Made by a program: the position numbers and the translations under genes
DNA from: Desnuesiella massiliensis
GTDB lineage: Bacteria > Bacillota > Clostridia > Clostridiales > Clostridiaceae
NCBI RefSeq assembly: GCF_001403615.1
Contig: NZ_LN879453.1
Location: 186,001-250,000 of the forward strand
Reading direction: 5' to 3'
DNA: 64,000 nucleotides
Notes under the pieces: model-generated
The model's database searches: none
Seen by the model: only the letters and a program-made list of their open reading frames with translations
What the model was told of the DNA's origin: nothing
Shown here: positions 43,312 to 52,883 of the stretch, piece after piece
Layout: every line of letters begins with the position of its first letter
Numbering within the stretch: the first letter of the stretch is position 1

Positions 43312-43776
43312 TTATTTTATATACTCCTTTAAACTTCCAATATATTCCTTCCTTTTCTTTATAATCTTATTAAGCACTTCATAAGCTATAGAATTAATAT
43401 CGCTCTCTTTCTTTATAAGCCTTCCTTGAATATCTATTAGCAAAGCTAAGGTATCTTTTTCATAGTTTAAAGTAAATTCCTTCAGCTCTTTAATATTTTT
43501 CACCTTTCCATTGTAATGTTTACCATTAAATTCATTTATTAAAAAGGATATTTTATCATACACTACAAAATCTATTTCCTCTAATTCCTTATCTTGTAGC
43601 TTATGTTCTAATTCTTTATAATACAAAATGCTCTTTTCACACTCTTTAATAAAAGCATTTCTTACTAATACCATTGTATTTAAATCCTCTTCCATCAAAA
43701 TTCGTTTATATATATTTAGTTTGTTGTTAACTATATCAATAGCCTTATCAATTAAATCTAAGGCATTATATGCCAT
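43312..43776 (-). CDS. hypothetical all-helical protein
   Basis: A 154-residue, Lys/Glu-rich, all-helical soluble protein without a recognised motif; the helix lengths would allow a four-helix bundle. ATG 43776 has GAGGAG upstream. Function unknown. Confidence 0.6.
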   Translation of the reverse strand: MAYNALDLIDKAIDIVNNKLNIYKRILMEEDLNTMVLVRNAFIKECEKSILYYKELEHKLQDKELEEIDFVVYDKISFLINEFNGKHYNGKVKNIKELKEFTLNYEKDTLALLIDIQGRLIKKESDINSIAYEVLNKIIKKRKEYIGSLKEYIK

Positions 43777-43943
43777 AAAAGTCCATCTCCTCACAGTAAG
43801 TATTATTATCTTTGTATATAATATTTTACTACAAATTCTGTTTTTCTACATCCTACGACAAATAGTTTCCTAATATTAAAGTCTATATATTTTATTCAAT
43901 GCTATTTTAATTATTCCTAGTTTAAAAATCTTAATAATATAAA

Positions 43944-43991
43944 AATAAGCAAAGTTTTTAGGCTATATTTAACCTAAAAACTTTGCTTATT
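43944..43991 (-). terminator. terminator overlapping the EFR1 gene stop
   Basis: AAATAAGCAAAGTTTTTAGG and its complement around a 10-base loop; the 5' arm on the minus strand contains the stop codon of the gene ending at 43987. Confidence 0.8.
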
Positions 43992-44766
43992 TCTGCTCAA
44001 CGATTTCTTTTATGGTTACTAAAGGATTTCTATATCTTCTTCTTTTTATAGTAGCCCCACCTATTTGTATGGCTTTTTCTGGGCAAGCGTGAACGCAAGC
44101 CATGCAATCTTGGCAATTATGGTTCCACTGAGGCTTGCCATTAATCATCTTTACATTTCCTACTGGACAAATTTTTTCGCATAGGGTGCAAGAGACACAC
44201 TTTGAATCTGAATAAAATTTTTCATCTGCATTATGCACCTTTTCCTTCCAGGACCTATGCCAGGTTCTTGAAACTACTTTATTTAGTATGGAGGTATTAA
44301 CTTCCACTTCTTCTCTAAGGCTTATTTTTTTTGCCACATCCATCATAGTTTTTTCTGCTTCACAAATAATATTTCTATTCTTATAATCGCTTCTTATATT
44401 ATACATTCTTACATAATTAGATGGCATTGTTATATAATGATTAAAATTTAGTGCTAATCCTTTACTTTGTAAAATATTATGAATTTGCTCCATGGCACAA
44501 CCTTTTGTAATTCCTCTTGTGGCAACTGCAAATATATATTTAGCTTTTATATTTAAGCTTTTGATAAATCTTTCCACAATTTCCGGCAATCCAGCGCAAT
44601 ATAGTGGAAATACAAAACCAACTGCCTCAGCTTCTACGGTTAACTCATTATTATTAATAGCCTTTATCATGGGCATATATTCACTACATGCTATATTCTT
44701 GCAAAGTCTCTTTGCCACGTATAATGAATTTCCTGTGGCAGTAAAATAATATATAATAGTTCTCAT
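43987..44766 (-). CDS. EFR1-family flavodoxin/ferredoxin protein
   Basis: A 259-residue electron carrier. The N-terminal flavodoxin-like domain begins YYFTATGNSLYVAKRL (FMN phosphate loop). The C-terminal bacterial-type ferredoxin domain has two CxxCxxCxxxC-P clusters (CVSCTLCEKICP and CQDCMACVHACP). Together these define EFR1-type ferredoxins. Located near cooS but in convergent orientation and separately terminated; a redox link is possible but unsupported. RBS GAGGGA before ATG 44766. Confidence 0.85.
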   Translation of the reverse strand: MRTIIYYFTATGNSLYVAKRLCKNIACSEYMPMIKAINNNELTVEAEAVGFVFPLYCAGLPEIVERFIKSLNIKAKYIFAVATRGITKGCAMEQIHNILQSKGLALNFNHYITMPSNYVRMYNIRSDYKNRNIICEAEKTMMDVAKKISLREEVEVNTSILNKVVSRTWHRSWKEKVHNADEKFYSDSKCVSCTLCEKICPVGNVKMINGKPQWNHNCQDCMACVHACPEKAIQIGGATIKRRRYRNPLVTIKEIVEQK

Positions 44767-44911
44767 AATTATCCCTCTCAAAATAACTTGTTACGCTTCC
44801 ATTCCTAATTATACACATATTTTTAAAACAATTACAAACAATTTATTTATAATTAACGTATTGTATAAATGACTAAGCTTAAAATCATATAAATTAATAG
44901 GAGTGTTACTT

Positions 44912-45862
44912 ATGTCAAAAAAGATATTAACTATAATAATTGCACTAATTTTAGTAGTACTTACTATATATCTATTTAATATAAAGAGGCCTTGGAGTTC
45001 CTTAACTAAGATACAACAACCATCAAAAACTGCTAATGAAAATAACAATAAAATTAATTCAGGAACTATATTGAAAGATATAACCTATAAAACTGTAAAC
45101 AATGAAGAAATTAAGCTCGATATATACGCTCCTACAAAATATAAATATAAAAAATCTCCAGTAATAATTTATATACATGGTGGAGGATGGTCTTATGGGG
45201 ATAAAGCCCTTGATAATAATGTATCACCTATAATAGATAAAATTAGAGAGGAGGGCCTTTTTATAATAAGCATTAACTATAGACTTACATCTAAGTCTAT
45301 AAAATTTCCATCCCCTGTAGAAGATTGTAAGGATGCTATAAGATGGGTGTATAAACATGCAGAGAATTATAACTTTGACAAAAACAACATAGGACTTTGG
45401 GGAGTTTCAGCTGGTGCTCATCTCGCTCTATTATGTGCCTATACTTCCAATAAAGACTTTATAGGTGATGAAGCTTTAAGTACTTGCGATACTAAAGTTA
45501 AGTATGTTATCGATTTTTTTGGACCTACTTCCCTTAGTTTACAAACTACGAAAGATGGTAGAGCCATGGTAGAAAGCTTAATTAATACAAACTCAAGAGA
45601 AGTGGAAGACCTATTAAAGAAAGCAAGTCCTTTAACTTATATAACCCCTAGCGCTCCTCCCACTTTAATTGTTCATGGAGAAAAAGACACTTTAGTGCCT
45701 ATTCTACAATCAAAATTACTTTATGATAAAGGTCGAGAGTTAGGGGTAAAGATAGATTTCCTTAGTATACCCAAAGCTGAACATAATTTAGCCAACGCCC
45801 AATACATTGATCTATTTAAAATTTTAAATAGTACTCTAAATTTTATAAAAGATAATACCTAG
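44912..45862 (+). CDS. alpha/beta hydrolase (esterase/lipase-like), membrane-anchored
   Basis: A 316-residue hydrolase with an N-terminal membrane anchor or signal segment (4-22). HGGGW forms the oxyanion hole, GVSAGAH holds the nucleophile Ser, HGEKDTLVP the Asp and KAEHNL the His, all of the HSL/BD-FAE type. It is probably extracellular and hydrolyses an ester. RBS AGGAG before ATG 44912. Confidence 0.85.
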   Translation: MSKKILTIIIALILVVLTIYLFNIKRPWSSLTKIQQPSKTANENNNKINSGTILKDITYKTVNNEEIKLDIYAPTKYKYKKSPVIIYIHGGGWSYGDKALDNNVSPIIDKIREEGLFIISINYRLTSKSIKFPSPVEDCKDAIRWVYKHAENYNFDKNNIGLWGVSAGAHLALLCAYTSNKDFIGDEALSTCDTKVKYVIDFFGPTSLSLQTTKDGRAMVESLINTNSREVEDLLKKASPLTYITPSAPPTLIVHGEKDTLVPILQSKLLYDKGRELGVKIDFLSIPKAEHNLANAQYIDLFKILNSTLNFIKDNT

Positions 45863-45880
45863 TAAATTTAAAAATAAAAA

Positions 45881-45933
45881 TACCCTTTAATACTCTGATG
45901 CAGCTCAAGCAACTATGATTAAAGGGTATATTT
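45881..45933. terminator. bidirectional terminator
   Basis: TACCCTTTAAT pairs with ATTAAAGGGTA between convergent genes; T-rich on both sides. Confidence 0.7.
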
Positions 45934-45952
45934 ACATATATTAAAATTTGTT

Positions 45953-46936
45953 TTAACAATTAAGCTCTTCATAATTACCGCTAAACTCCACTCCTGCACA
46001 GTAACTACTATCTTTAAAAATTATTTTTTGGCTTTTTATCTCTTTTAGCATCACATAGCATTTTCCTACGATGGTTTCACTGGCTATAGGAATCATCCTA
46101 TCCTCCCTTGGGGCAAATAAATCCATGTAGCTATATTTATCTGTGGCGGTTTTAAATTGTAATATATACTTACCATTACTTACCTCGATATTAATATCTT
46201 TATTCTTGCTATCTATGTTGATCTTACTTCTATTTATAGTGGAAAACTTATAGAAAACATTCTTATAGCAAAAACCTATTAGAAAGCCAGTAAAGCTCTT
46301 TAAAGGTTTTGGCATTGGTATATGGCCAATAGAACAGCTTAAAGCGCCTTCTTCTCTTTGAAAGGAATTGCATTGAACCCATAGATATGAATAAGGAAAA
46401 TCTCTACCCCAGTTCTTTTCTACATAAGCTTTTCCCTCAGTAAAATCAATCCTCTCTCCGTTTATGTTAATTTCACCTTGGACTCTCATATCTATAGCAC
46501 ATACTTGACTATAGCATTGCATAAAAGACAGATAATTATAAAATCCCATACTACCTGGATTTACGATGGAGTCACGCCATTTTACTACATTATTAAATCT
46601 TAAGCATCCTTGTATAGTTAAACTCTGTGTTTTAATTGAAATACTAATTCCTTCTAAAGAAAATTTACTGTTTTCTATTGTTACCTTAAACTTATTTTTT
46701 TCTGCATAAAAATCTTTTTCACTGTATCTTATGTACTCAAATTTAGCCTTATTTCCCTCAAGAAATTGTATGAAGCTGTGGGAATTAGTGCTGTCCTTGC
46801 ATTTTATTATTCCTGGTATAAACCCATAGGACCTTTTATTATCTTTAGTGGTTAATTTAAAATACCAGCCCTCAAAAAAATTATTCCTATTTTTATATCC
46901 ATGATAAATATCTGGATCTAAAATTCTTTTGAACAT
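45953..46936 (-). CDS. tocopherol cyclase-like protein
   Basis: A 327-residue beta-rich protein with the tocopherol-cyclase-like pattern FFEGWYFKLTT at residues 19-29, SFIQFLEG, and AYVEKNWGRDFPYSYLWVQC in the middle. Bacteria of this type make no tocopherol, so the role is unknown, perhaps lipid or carotenoid-related. Single gene; RBS GGAGAG. Confidence 0.75.
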   Translation of the reverse strand: MFKRILDPDIYHGYKNRNNFFEGWYFKLTTKDNKRSYGFIPGIIKCKDSTNSHSFIQFLEGNKAKFEYIRYSEKDFYAEKNKFKVTIENSKFSLEGISISIKTQSLTIQGCLRFNNVVKWRDSIVNPGSMGFYNYLSFMQCYSQVCAIDMRVQGEININGERIDFTEGKAYVEKNWGRDFPYSYLWVQCNSFQREEGALSCSIGHIPMPKPLKSFTGFLIGFCYKNVFYKFSTINRSKINIDSKNKDINIEVSNGKYILQFKTATDKYSYMDLFAPREDRMIPIASETIVGKCYVMLKEIKSQKIIFKDSSYCAGVEFSGNYEELNC

Positions 46937-47050
46937 AAATAACTCTCCTGTAATCCTATATATTTAATAATATCAATATACTAATAATTATTAACTTAAA
47001 AGCTGATATTTATGTCCTTAATTAGAGAAGCCTATTGTAGTTTATATAAA

Positions 47051-47087
47051 TAAAAAGTGCTGCACTATTGTACAACACTTTTTTATT
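47051..47087 (-). terminator. terminator of the methionine operon
   Basis: AAGTGTTG pairs with CAGCACTT on the minus strand, with T run, three bases beyond the hom stop. Confidence 0.8.
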
Positions 47088-47089
47088 AT

Positions 47090-48304
47090 CTAACCTACCT
47101 TTTCAAATTTCTTAACATCAAGTATATAAGGCAAACTTAAAAGATATTCAATTACCTTTTCTAGTTCTTCCTGTGAACTAGTTTTAACTCTTAAGGCTAA
47201 AGCATCTCCCTCATTTAAAATATTAAAAGATAATTTTGATTTACTTAAGAATCTCAAAACCTCATCTTTCCTGTGAGAGACTAGCCTTAATATCCCTTCC
47301 CAAGCCTCCTCGTGATTATTTTGCAAGCTTATTTTGTTGTTAAATAATGTAGCGATATTATAGACTCGGTTTTCCACAGTATCCATCAAATCTCCAAACA
47401 CAGCTGATGCAGTAGGCAGCATACCAGCGCCTTTTCCTACAAGAACCATCTCTCCTACTGCATCACCTTCAACTATAACTGAATTAGTCTCATTATCTAT
47501 AGAATATAATTTTGAGGAATTACTAACAAAAACTGGCGCTACTATAGCATATACCCTATCCTCTTTCTTCTTACTGTAGGCCAAAAGCTTTATTCTGCAA
47601 TTTAATTTTCTAGCTAATTCAAAGTCGTACCTATCTAATTTAGTAATTCCTTGAATTTCAATATTCCTCCAATCTACTCTGTTTTTGAAGGCTATGGTAG
47701 ATAATAGTGCAAGCTTTCGGGCTGAATCATACCCTTTTACATCCGCCTCTGGATTTGCCTCTGCAAACCCTAACCTTTGTGCTTCTTTTAGTGCTTCATC
47801 ATAGCTCAATCCCTTAAGATCCATCTGAGTAAGAATAAAATTAGTAGTCCCGTTTAAAATTGCTCTTATATTATTTATCTCATTGCCTTTTAGGGATTCT
47901 ATCAGGGCTTTTATCACCGGAATTGCTCCAGCCACAGCTGCCTCAAATTTAATACTCACACCAGTATTCTCTGCTAGGTTAAAAAGCTCCTTTCCATACT
48001 CAGCTATGAGATCCTTATTTGCTGTAATAACATGCTTTTTGTGATTTAGAGCTTTCCTTATATATTCATAAGCAGGCTCTATTCCACCCATAAGCTCAAT
48101 TACGATATCACTTTCTTTTATATATTCATCTTTAAGCTCCTCTACCACTAAATCATAAAATTTTTTCTTCTCATGCTTACATCTATTTTTCACTAATATA
48201 TGTGCTATTTCTATTTCCGTTCCATTATATCTATTATTCTTATCAATAAGCTCCACTAATCCAGTTCCCACTGTTCCATATCCTAAAACACAGACCTTCA
48301 CCAT
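47090..48304 (-). CDS. hom: homoserine dehydrogenase
   Basis: A 404-residue enzyme reducing aspartate semialdehyde to homoserine. NAD(P) loop GYGTVGTGLVELI; catalytic and substrate region ITANKDLIAEYG, EAAVAGAIPVIK, ILNGTTNFILTQM; and a C-terminal ACT-like regulatory region (about 325-404). ATG 48304 has GGAGGAG and begins four bases after the metA stop; the frame to 48334 overlaps metA. Last gene of metY-metA-hom, supplying homoserine to its neighbours. Confidence 0.92.
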   Translation of the reverse strand: MVKVCVLGYGTVGTGLVELIDKNNRYNGTEIEIAHILVKNRCKHEKKKFYDLVVEELKDEYIKESDIVIELMGGIEPAYEYIRKALNHKKHVITANKDLIAEYGKELFNLAENTGVSIKFEAAVAGAIPVIKALIESLKGNEINNIRAILNGTTNFILTQMDLKGLSYDEALKEAQRLGFAEANPEADVKGYDSARKLALLSTIAFKNRVDWRNIEIQGITKLDRYDFELARKLNCRIKLLAYSKKKEDRVYAIVAPVFVSNSSKLYSIDNETNSVIVEGDAVGEMVLVGKGAGMLPTASAVFGDLMDTVENRVYNIATLFNNKISLQNNHEEAWEGILRLVSHRKDEVLRFLSKSKLSFNILNEGDALALRVKTSSQEELEKVIEYLLSLPYILDVKKFEKVG

Positions 48305-48308
48305 AGAT

Positions 48309-49157
48309 TTACTCCTCCTTATCTTTAAACACATAATATTTTAGCCAATTCTCATACATTGTTTTAGCATCATCTTTCCAATTGTACTTTACCTCTCCCA
48401 GTGGGTTATCCTCTAAAAAATAGTTCTTAGGAATGTCTATTTTTAACCCTTTTTCTATATCTCTAAAGTATTCTTCTTTCAAGGTATCTTTTGCGTATTC
48501 TCCATGACCTAATATAAAAAAATAATCCTTTTTGTCCTTTATTATATAAGGACCTGCTTCCTCAGAAAAACTTATCAAATCTAAATATCCGCACCTACCT
48601 ATACTGCCTAAGTCTATATTTGTACACCTTGAATGAGGTGCCCAAAACCCCTCTTCTAAGCCCTTTAGCAGTAAACATTTCCTATAGCTAATATGGTGTT
48701 TATATAACCCAAATATTTTATTGCTCTCTAAGTTTTTGTCTATATAATAGTAATGATACAGCGCTGCCTGAGCTCCCCAGCAGATAAAAATTGCAGTCTT
48801 TATATTTTGCTTCATATAATCAAACATAACCTTTAGTTCTTTCCAATATATTACTTCCTCAAAAGCTAATTTCTCCACCGGTGCACCAGTAATTATAATT
48901 CCATCTATAGATATATTTCTAAGTTGTTCTAGGCCATAGTAATTTTCTTCTAAATATTTTTTGGAAGTGTTTTGAGAATTATAAGTATCCAACTTTAAAA
49001 AGTATATTTCTATATTTCTTCCTTCATATTGAAGCATCTCAACCAATTGTTTTTCTGTATCCTGCTTATTAGGCATAAGATTTAAAATGGCTATTTTGTA
49101 AACTGCTTCTTCCCTGCTTTGATAATTTGCACTAGGCTTTTTTATAACTACTCCCAT
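48309..49157 (-). CDS. metA: homoserine O-acetyltransferase (MetA type)
   Basis: A 282-residue MetA-family acyltransferase, slightly short. Catalytic Cys in FICWGAQAALYH, the His in GHGEYA and the Glu following. The specificity position reads GAPVEKLAFEEV with Glu where E. coli has Gly. In this family Glu there goes with acetyl-CoA rather than succinyl-CoA, which fits the O-acetylhomoserine enzyme encoded just upstream. Confidence 0.9.
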   Translation of the reverse strand: MGVVIKKPSANYQSREEAVYKIAILNLMPNKQDTEKQLVEMLQYEGRNIEIYFLKLDTYNSQNTSKKYLEENYYGLEQLRNISIDGIIITGAPVEKLAFEEVIYWKELKVMFDYMKQNIKTAIFICWGAQAALYHYYYIDKNLESNKIFGLYKHHISYRKCLLLKGLEEGFWAPHSRCTNIDLGSIGRCGYLDLISFSEEAGPYIIKDKKDYFFILGHGEYAKDTLKEEYFRDIEKGLKIDIPKNYFLEDNPLGEVKYNWKDDAKTMYENWLKYYVFKDKEE

Positions 49158-49181
49158 ACTCTCCCTCCAAGCTAGCCAGTA

Positions 49182-50459
49182 TTAAATACACTGAAAAGCC
49201 TCATTGAAATCATAAATAATATCTTCTATATCCTCTATTCCTATGGATACTCTTATGAGCTCTGGAGTTGCTCCAGACTTTAATTTCTCTTCCTCTGAAA
49301 GCTGTCTATGGGTAGTGCTATAGGGATGAATAACATAAGTCCTCACATCTCCTAAGGTTACTACCAAGCTAGCTAGCTTTAAGCCTTTTATGAATTTTTC
49401 AGCAATTTTAAAATCGCCTTTTATCCCAAAGGTTAATATACCTGAAGCACCATTTTTTAGATATTTATTAGCGCTTTCATAATGCTTATTATCATTAAGC
49501 AATGGGTAATTAACCCAGCTTACTTTACTTTGCTCCTTTAACCATCTAGCCAAAGCTAATGCATTATCACTATGCCTCTGCATTCTTAAATGCAATGTTT
49601 CTAATCCTAAATTAGTTAAAAATGCATTAAAAGGGCTCATAGTACAGCCTAAATCTCTTAGAAGAGTTACTCTTAGCTTAGTTATATATGCTGCTTCCTT
49701 GAAGGTATTCCAATACTTAAGCCCATGATAACTTTCATCTGGCTCTACGAGACCTTGAAACTTACCATTGTCCCAATTGAAGTTTCCTAAATCTATAATA
49801 ATACCTCCAATAGAGGTAGCATGACCATCAGAGTATTTTGTGGTAGAGTGCACAACTATATTTGCGCCATGCTCCTTAGGCTTGCATATATATGGGGTAG
49901 CCAAGGTGTTATCTATTATAAAAGGTATACCTGCCTCCTCTGCTATAGCGGCAAACTTTTCAAAATCCAGTATATTTAAACTAGGATTTCCTATGGTTTC
50001 TCCATAAATAGCTTTTGTATTTTCTCTTATTAGCTTTAATATCTCCTCTTTTTCTTCATCTGGATCTATAAAAGTAACTTCTATACCAAGCTTTTTTAAG
50101 GTTACATTAAATAGGTTAAAAGTTCCTCCGTATATGTTTATAGAGGAAACTATATGGTCTCCTGCGTTACATAAATTTAATATAGAAAGCAAAATAGCTG
50201 ATTGCCCTGAAGATACTGCTACTGCTCCAACTCCCTCTTCTAAAGCTGCATATTTATTTTCCAAAGCTTCTGTGGTAGGATTGCTTATTCTAGTATACAA
50301 ATGCCCAGCTTCAGATAAGTTAAAAAGATTTGCTAAATGCTCTGGATCCTCAAATTTATAAGATACAGTTTGAGCTATGGGCAAAATTCTCGGCTCCCCC
50401 GCCTTTGGTTTATATCCCTCCTGAATGCACTTAGTCCCTAATTTCCAATTTTTACTCAT
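49182..50459 (-). CDS. metY: O-acetylhomoserine aminocarboxypropyltransferase (sulfhydrylase)
   Basis: A 425-residue PLP enzyme that makes homocysteine from O-acetylhomoserine and sulfide. PLP lysine in HSTTKYSDGHAT; ISNPTTEALENKYAALEEG, IYGETIGNPSLNILD and the C-terminal RVSIGIEDIEDII of the Cys/Met family are intact. AAGGGGGC precedes ATG 50459; the frame reaches 50501 without a better site. First gene of the met operon, 24 bases before metA. Confidence 0.92.
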   Translation of the reverse strand: MSKNWKLGTKCIQEGYKPKAGEPRILPIAQTVSYKFEDPEHLANLFNLSEAGHLYTRISNPTTEALENKYAALEEGVGAVAVSSGQSAILLSILNLCNAGDHIVSSINIYGGTFNLFNVTLKKLGIEVTFIDPDEEKEEILKLIRENTKAIYGETIGNPSLNILDFEKFAAIAEEAGIPFIIDNTLATPYICKPKEHGANIVVHSTTKYSDGHATSIGGIIIDLGNFNWDNGKFQGLVEPDESYHGLKYWNTFKEAAYITKLRVTLLRDLGCTMSPFNAFLTNLGLETLHLRMQRHSDNALALARWLKEQSKVSWVNYPLLNDNKHYESANKYLKNGASGILTFGIKGDFKIAEKFIKGLKLASLVVTLGDVRTYVIHPYSTTHRQLSEEEKLKSGATPELIRVSIGIEDIEDIIYDFNEAFQCI

Positions 50460-50531
50460 ATAAAAAAGCCCCCTTTTTATTAATAGTTGGCCTTTTATCA
50501 AATAGCAGCATTTACATTAGTCATAATATCT

Positions 50532-50692
50532 TAGGCATCGTAAAAAAATAACTAGTCAAAGATGCGAAGTATATTTTGCGTAAGACAAGGACACAGGCTC
50601 CATTAATAGTGGGGCTATTAGTTGGTTCTACGGACGCAGTATTACGCAAAATAGACGAGTAGACTGACTAGTTATTTTTTGGAGATGCCTTA
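50532..50692. repeat. foldback repeat (MITE-like), 160-bp copy in the met leader
   Basis: Terminal inverted repeats AGGCATC-N3-AAAAAATAACTAGTC-A surround an internal palindrome (TATTTTGCGTAA/TTACGCAAAATA). The copy at 62171-62310 is the same in reverse orientation but lacks about 20 central bases. Confidence 0.8.
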
Positions 50693-50705
50693 TCTAAGAT
50701 AGAAA

Positions 50706-50752
50706 TAAAAAAGCTATTTTCTATCTTAGAAAGATAAAAAATAGCTTCATAG
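50706..50752 (-). terminator. SAM riboswitch terminator
   Basis: On the minus strand AAGCTATTTT-TATCTT pairs with AAGATAGAAAATAGCTT followed by TTTT. It is the off-state terminator of the S-box leader. Confidence 0.8.
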
Positions 50753-50778
50753 CGCATAATCAAACATGTTCCCAAAGC

Positions 50779-50887
50779 ACCTCTTATCTCTCAGGATAAC
50801 TCCTGCAGGATTTAGCACAATTCTAGCATATAGCTAGCTGTTGCCAGGCTTCATCGGGCCAGTCCCTCCGCCATTCTTGATAAAAGA
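50779..50887 (-). promoter_or_regulatory. SAM-I (S-box) riboswitch
   Basis: The minus strand reads CTTATCAAG, GGAGGGACTGGCCCGATGAA and GCCTGGCAAC, then TGCTAAATCCTGCAGGAGTT and GAGAGATAAGAGG. These are the conserved S-box helices P1-P4 and the kink-turn. It precedes the met operon, so high S-adenosylmethionine should stop transcription at 50706-50752. 50888-51038 holds no gene. Confidence 0.95.
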
Positions 50888-51038
50888 CCGTATATTTAAT
50901 TTTAAATCTATTATAAATATATATTCAAAATTTTTCAAGAGATTTATTTTAAACATTTAAGGTTGTTTTGCGACAAATTTCACACATTTAATGTATAGTC
51001 ATTTTTTATAACTCCATATATTATCTTATAGATACTGG

Positions 51039-52067
51039 CTAGCTATTTATGAAAGGTACCTTTCCTGTACTCTCTCTTATAACTAGGTTTGTATCTATAA
51101 TAATCTTTTTTCTTGTCTTAGATGGATTTTCTATAATATCTATGAGCTCCATAGCTGCAGTCCTGCCTGTTTCCTTCATATTCTGATCTACGGAAGTTAG
51201 AGAAGGATGCGTTATGCTAGATAATAATGTATTATCAAAGCCCAAAATAGAAATATCTTCTGGTACTTTAAAACCAAACTTTGCACAGGCACTCATAGCT
51301 CCTACTGCCATTAAATCGTTACAAGCAAAAATTGCTGTAGGTTTTTCCTTAGCTGATAAAATCTCTTCAAGCTTAGCTTGCACATAGCCAATTACGTCTA
51401 TACTATTTCCCCCTCCTGCTTGAATAATATTTATGTACTCTAAGGCATTTTCCTCTAAAATCTCTTTATATATTTTTTCTTTTATATCGTAGGATAGACT
51501 CCTATCCCCTCTCAAAAAAGCTATTTTTTTATGACCTAAATCTATTAGATGCTTAAAGGCTTCCTTTGCCCCTGCTGCTTCATCATAGCAAACAAAGTTA
51601 CATTTTATTCCTTGCGGAGAACCATTTACTATTATGGTTGGTATGTGCATTGCTATATCTTCATAATAGTTGCTTTTTAAATTCTCTGAAGCAGGGTCTA
51701 TAATAATTATTCCATCCACCTGCCTAGACAGCATCTGCTCTATTAGTTCCTTTTCTGTTTTATAGTCCCCCCTAGTATTGCATAAGGTTATGCTATATCC
51801 CTTACTTTTAATACAATCCCCTATCTCTTCTACTATGGTTGGAAAGAATAAATTAGTTATACCAGGCACAATAACTGCTATAATACCACTTTTTTTAGTT
51901 ATGAGACTCCTAGCCATAATATTGGGCTTATAGTTAAGCTTTTCTATAGCTTTTTCTATTTTCTCTCTAGTTTCTTTTTTTACTGGATAATTATTGTTTA
52001 GCACTCTTGAAACTGTAGTTATAGATACCCCAGCCTCTTTAGCTACTTCATTTATAGTAACTGCCAT
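51039..52067 (-). CDS. LacI-family transcriptional regulator
   Basis: A 342-residue LacI/GalR regulator. N-terminal HTH VTINEVAKEAGVSITTVSRV with hinge helix region to about 60, then a sugar-binding type core (IAVIVPGITNLFFPTIVEEI, AIFACNDLMAVGAM, ISILGFDNTLL). GAGGGTG precedes ATG 52067; the frame to 52166 has no site. The ligand is unknown. The GGTAACGTTACC-type site before the lipoprotein gene at 62.7 kb is the sort of operator such a protein binds, but no direct link is shown. Confidence 0.85.
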   Translation of the reverse strand: MAVTINEVAKEAGVSITTVSRVLNNNYPVKKETREKIEKAIEKLNYKPNIMARSLITKKSGIIAVIVPGITNLFFPTIVEEIGDCIKSKGYSITLCNTRGDYKTEKELIEQMLSRQVDGIIIIDPASENLKSNYYEDIAMHIPTIIVNGSPQGIKCNFVCYDEAAGAKEAFKHLIDLGHKKIAFLRGDRSLSYDIKEKIYKEILEENALEYINIIQAGGGNSIDVIGYVQAKLEEILSAKEKPTAIFACNDLMAVGAMSACAKFGFKVPEDISILGFDNTLLSSITHPSLTSVDQNMKETGRTAAMELIDIIENPSKTRKKIIIDTNLVIRESTGKVPFINS

Positions 52068-52169
52068 AATTTCACCCTCAACTATTTTAAAAAATTCTTC
52101 TAAAACTATTATAAAGGAATTATGTCTAAAATAATACTTATAAAAATAAACAATGGAAGAACCCATTGT

Positions 52170-52538
52170 TTATTTTAAAGTATTTATAGTATTTATTAAT
52201 ATTGCCAGACACATAATCGTATATACACCATTACCTACTATTGCAAAAATTTCTATGCCATCCATATATAGTGGAAAGATAAATAAAAATATCGAAATAA
52301 TAAAAAGAATATATGCGCCCCATTTTTTCCAAGAGTATACGCCTATTATAGCAATAATATTTATAATTGCGGTTAGAGAATATACTATTCCCTCAATATT
52401 AGTAAAGATCCCTACCTTATCTAACTTTATAGATAGATAGTTGAAAATGAAAGAAAACATGCCGAGAATATTTATGGCTAACAAAAGTGCTAAAATAAAG
52501 GATAGTAAACAGCCTCTTTCACCATAATCCTTTTCCAA
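52170..52538 (-). CDS. hypothetical four-span membrane protein
   Basis: A 122-residue protein with hydrophobic segments at about 12-33, 45-65, 73-90 and 95-118. The start is TTG with GGGGAGGA upstream. Lies 102 bases upstream of the LacI gene on the same strand. No family recognised. Confidence 0.6.
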   Translation of the reverse strand: MEKDYGERGCLLSFILALLLAINILGMFSFIFNYLSIKLDKVGIFTNIEGIVYSLTAIINIIAIIGVYSWKKWGAYILFIISIFLFIFPLYMDGIEIFAIVGNGVYTIMCLAILINTINTLK

Positions 52539-52836
52539 GAAATCCTCCCCTTTTATACATATGCTTACTTCTATTATCTATTTTAACTCTTAACCACATC
52601 TTATTACAACCTTAAAACTATCTTAAATCATAGAGGATAGATCCCTTATAAGCCCCTTCCATACCCCCTATAAGTAATAAAAAGAAAAAATAACTAACTC
52701 TAAAATAAGAACAACAATTTCAGCCTCTAGGCTAATGTTTTTCTCTATTTTTAATTAATGTCTAAAAAATTTTATAATAATATAAAAATTTGTATAGGTA
52801 ATATTAATTCCTATATGTACAAATGGTATGATTTTA

Positions 52837-52869
52837 TTAAACACTGTTTAATTATTAAACTACGTTTAA
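52837..52869 (+). promoter_or_regulatory. tandem palindromic operators of the TetR gene
   Basis: TTAAAC-ACT-GTTTAA (52837-52851) and TTAAAC-TAC-GTTTAA (52855-52869), two perfect palindromes with identical half-sites, 18 bases centre to centre, ending 14 bases before the TetR start. Confidence 0.7.
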
Positions 52870-52883
52870 CAAAGGAGTCAAAA

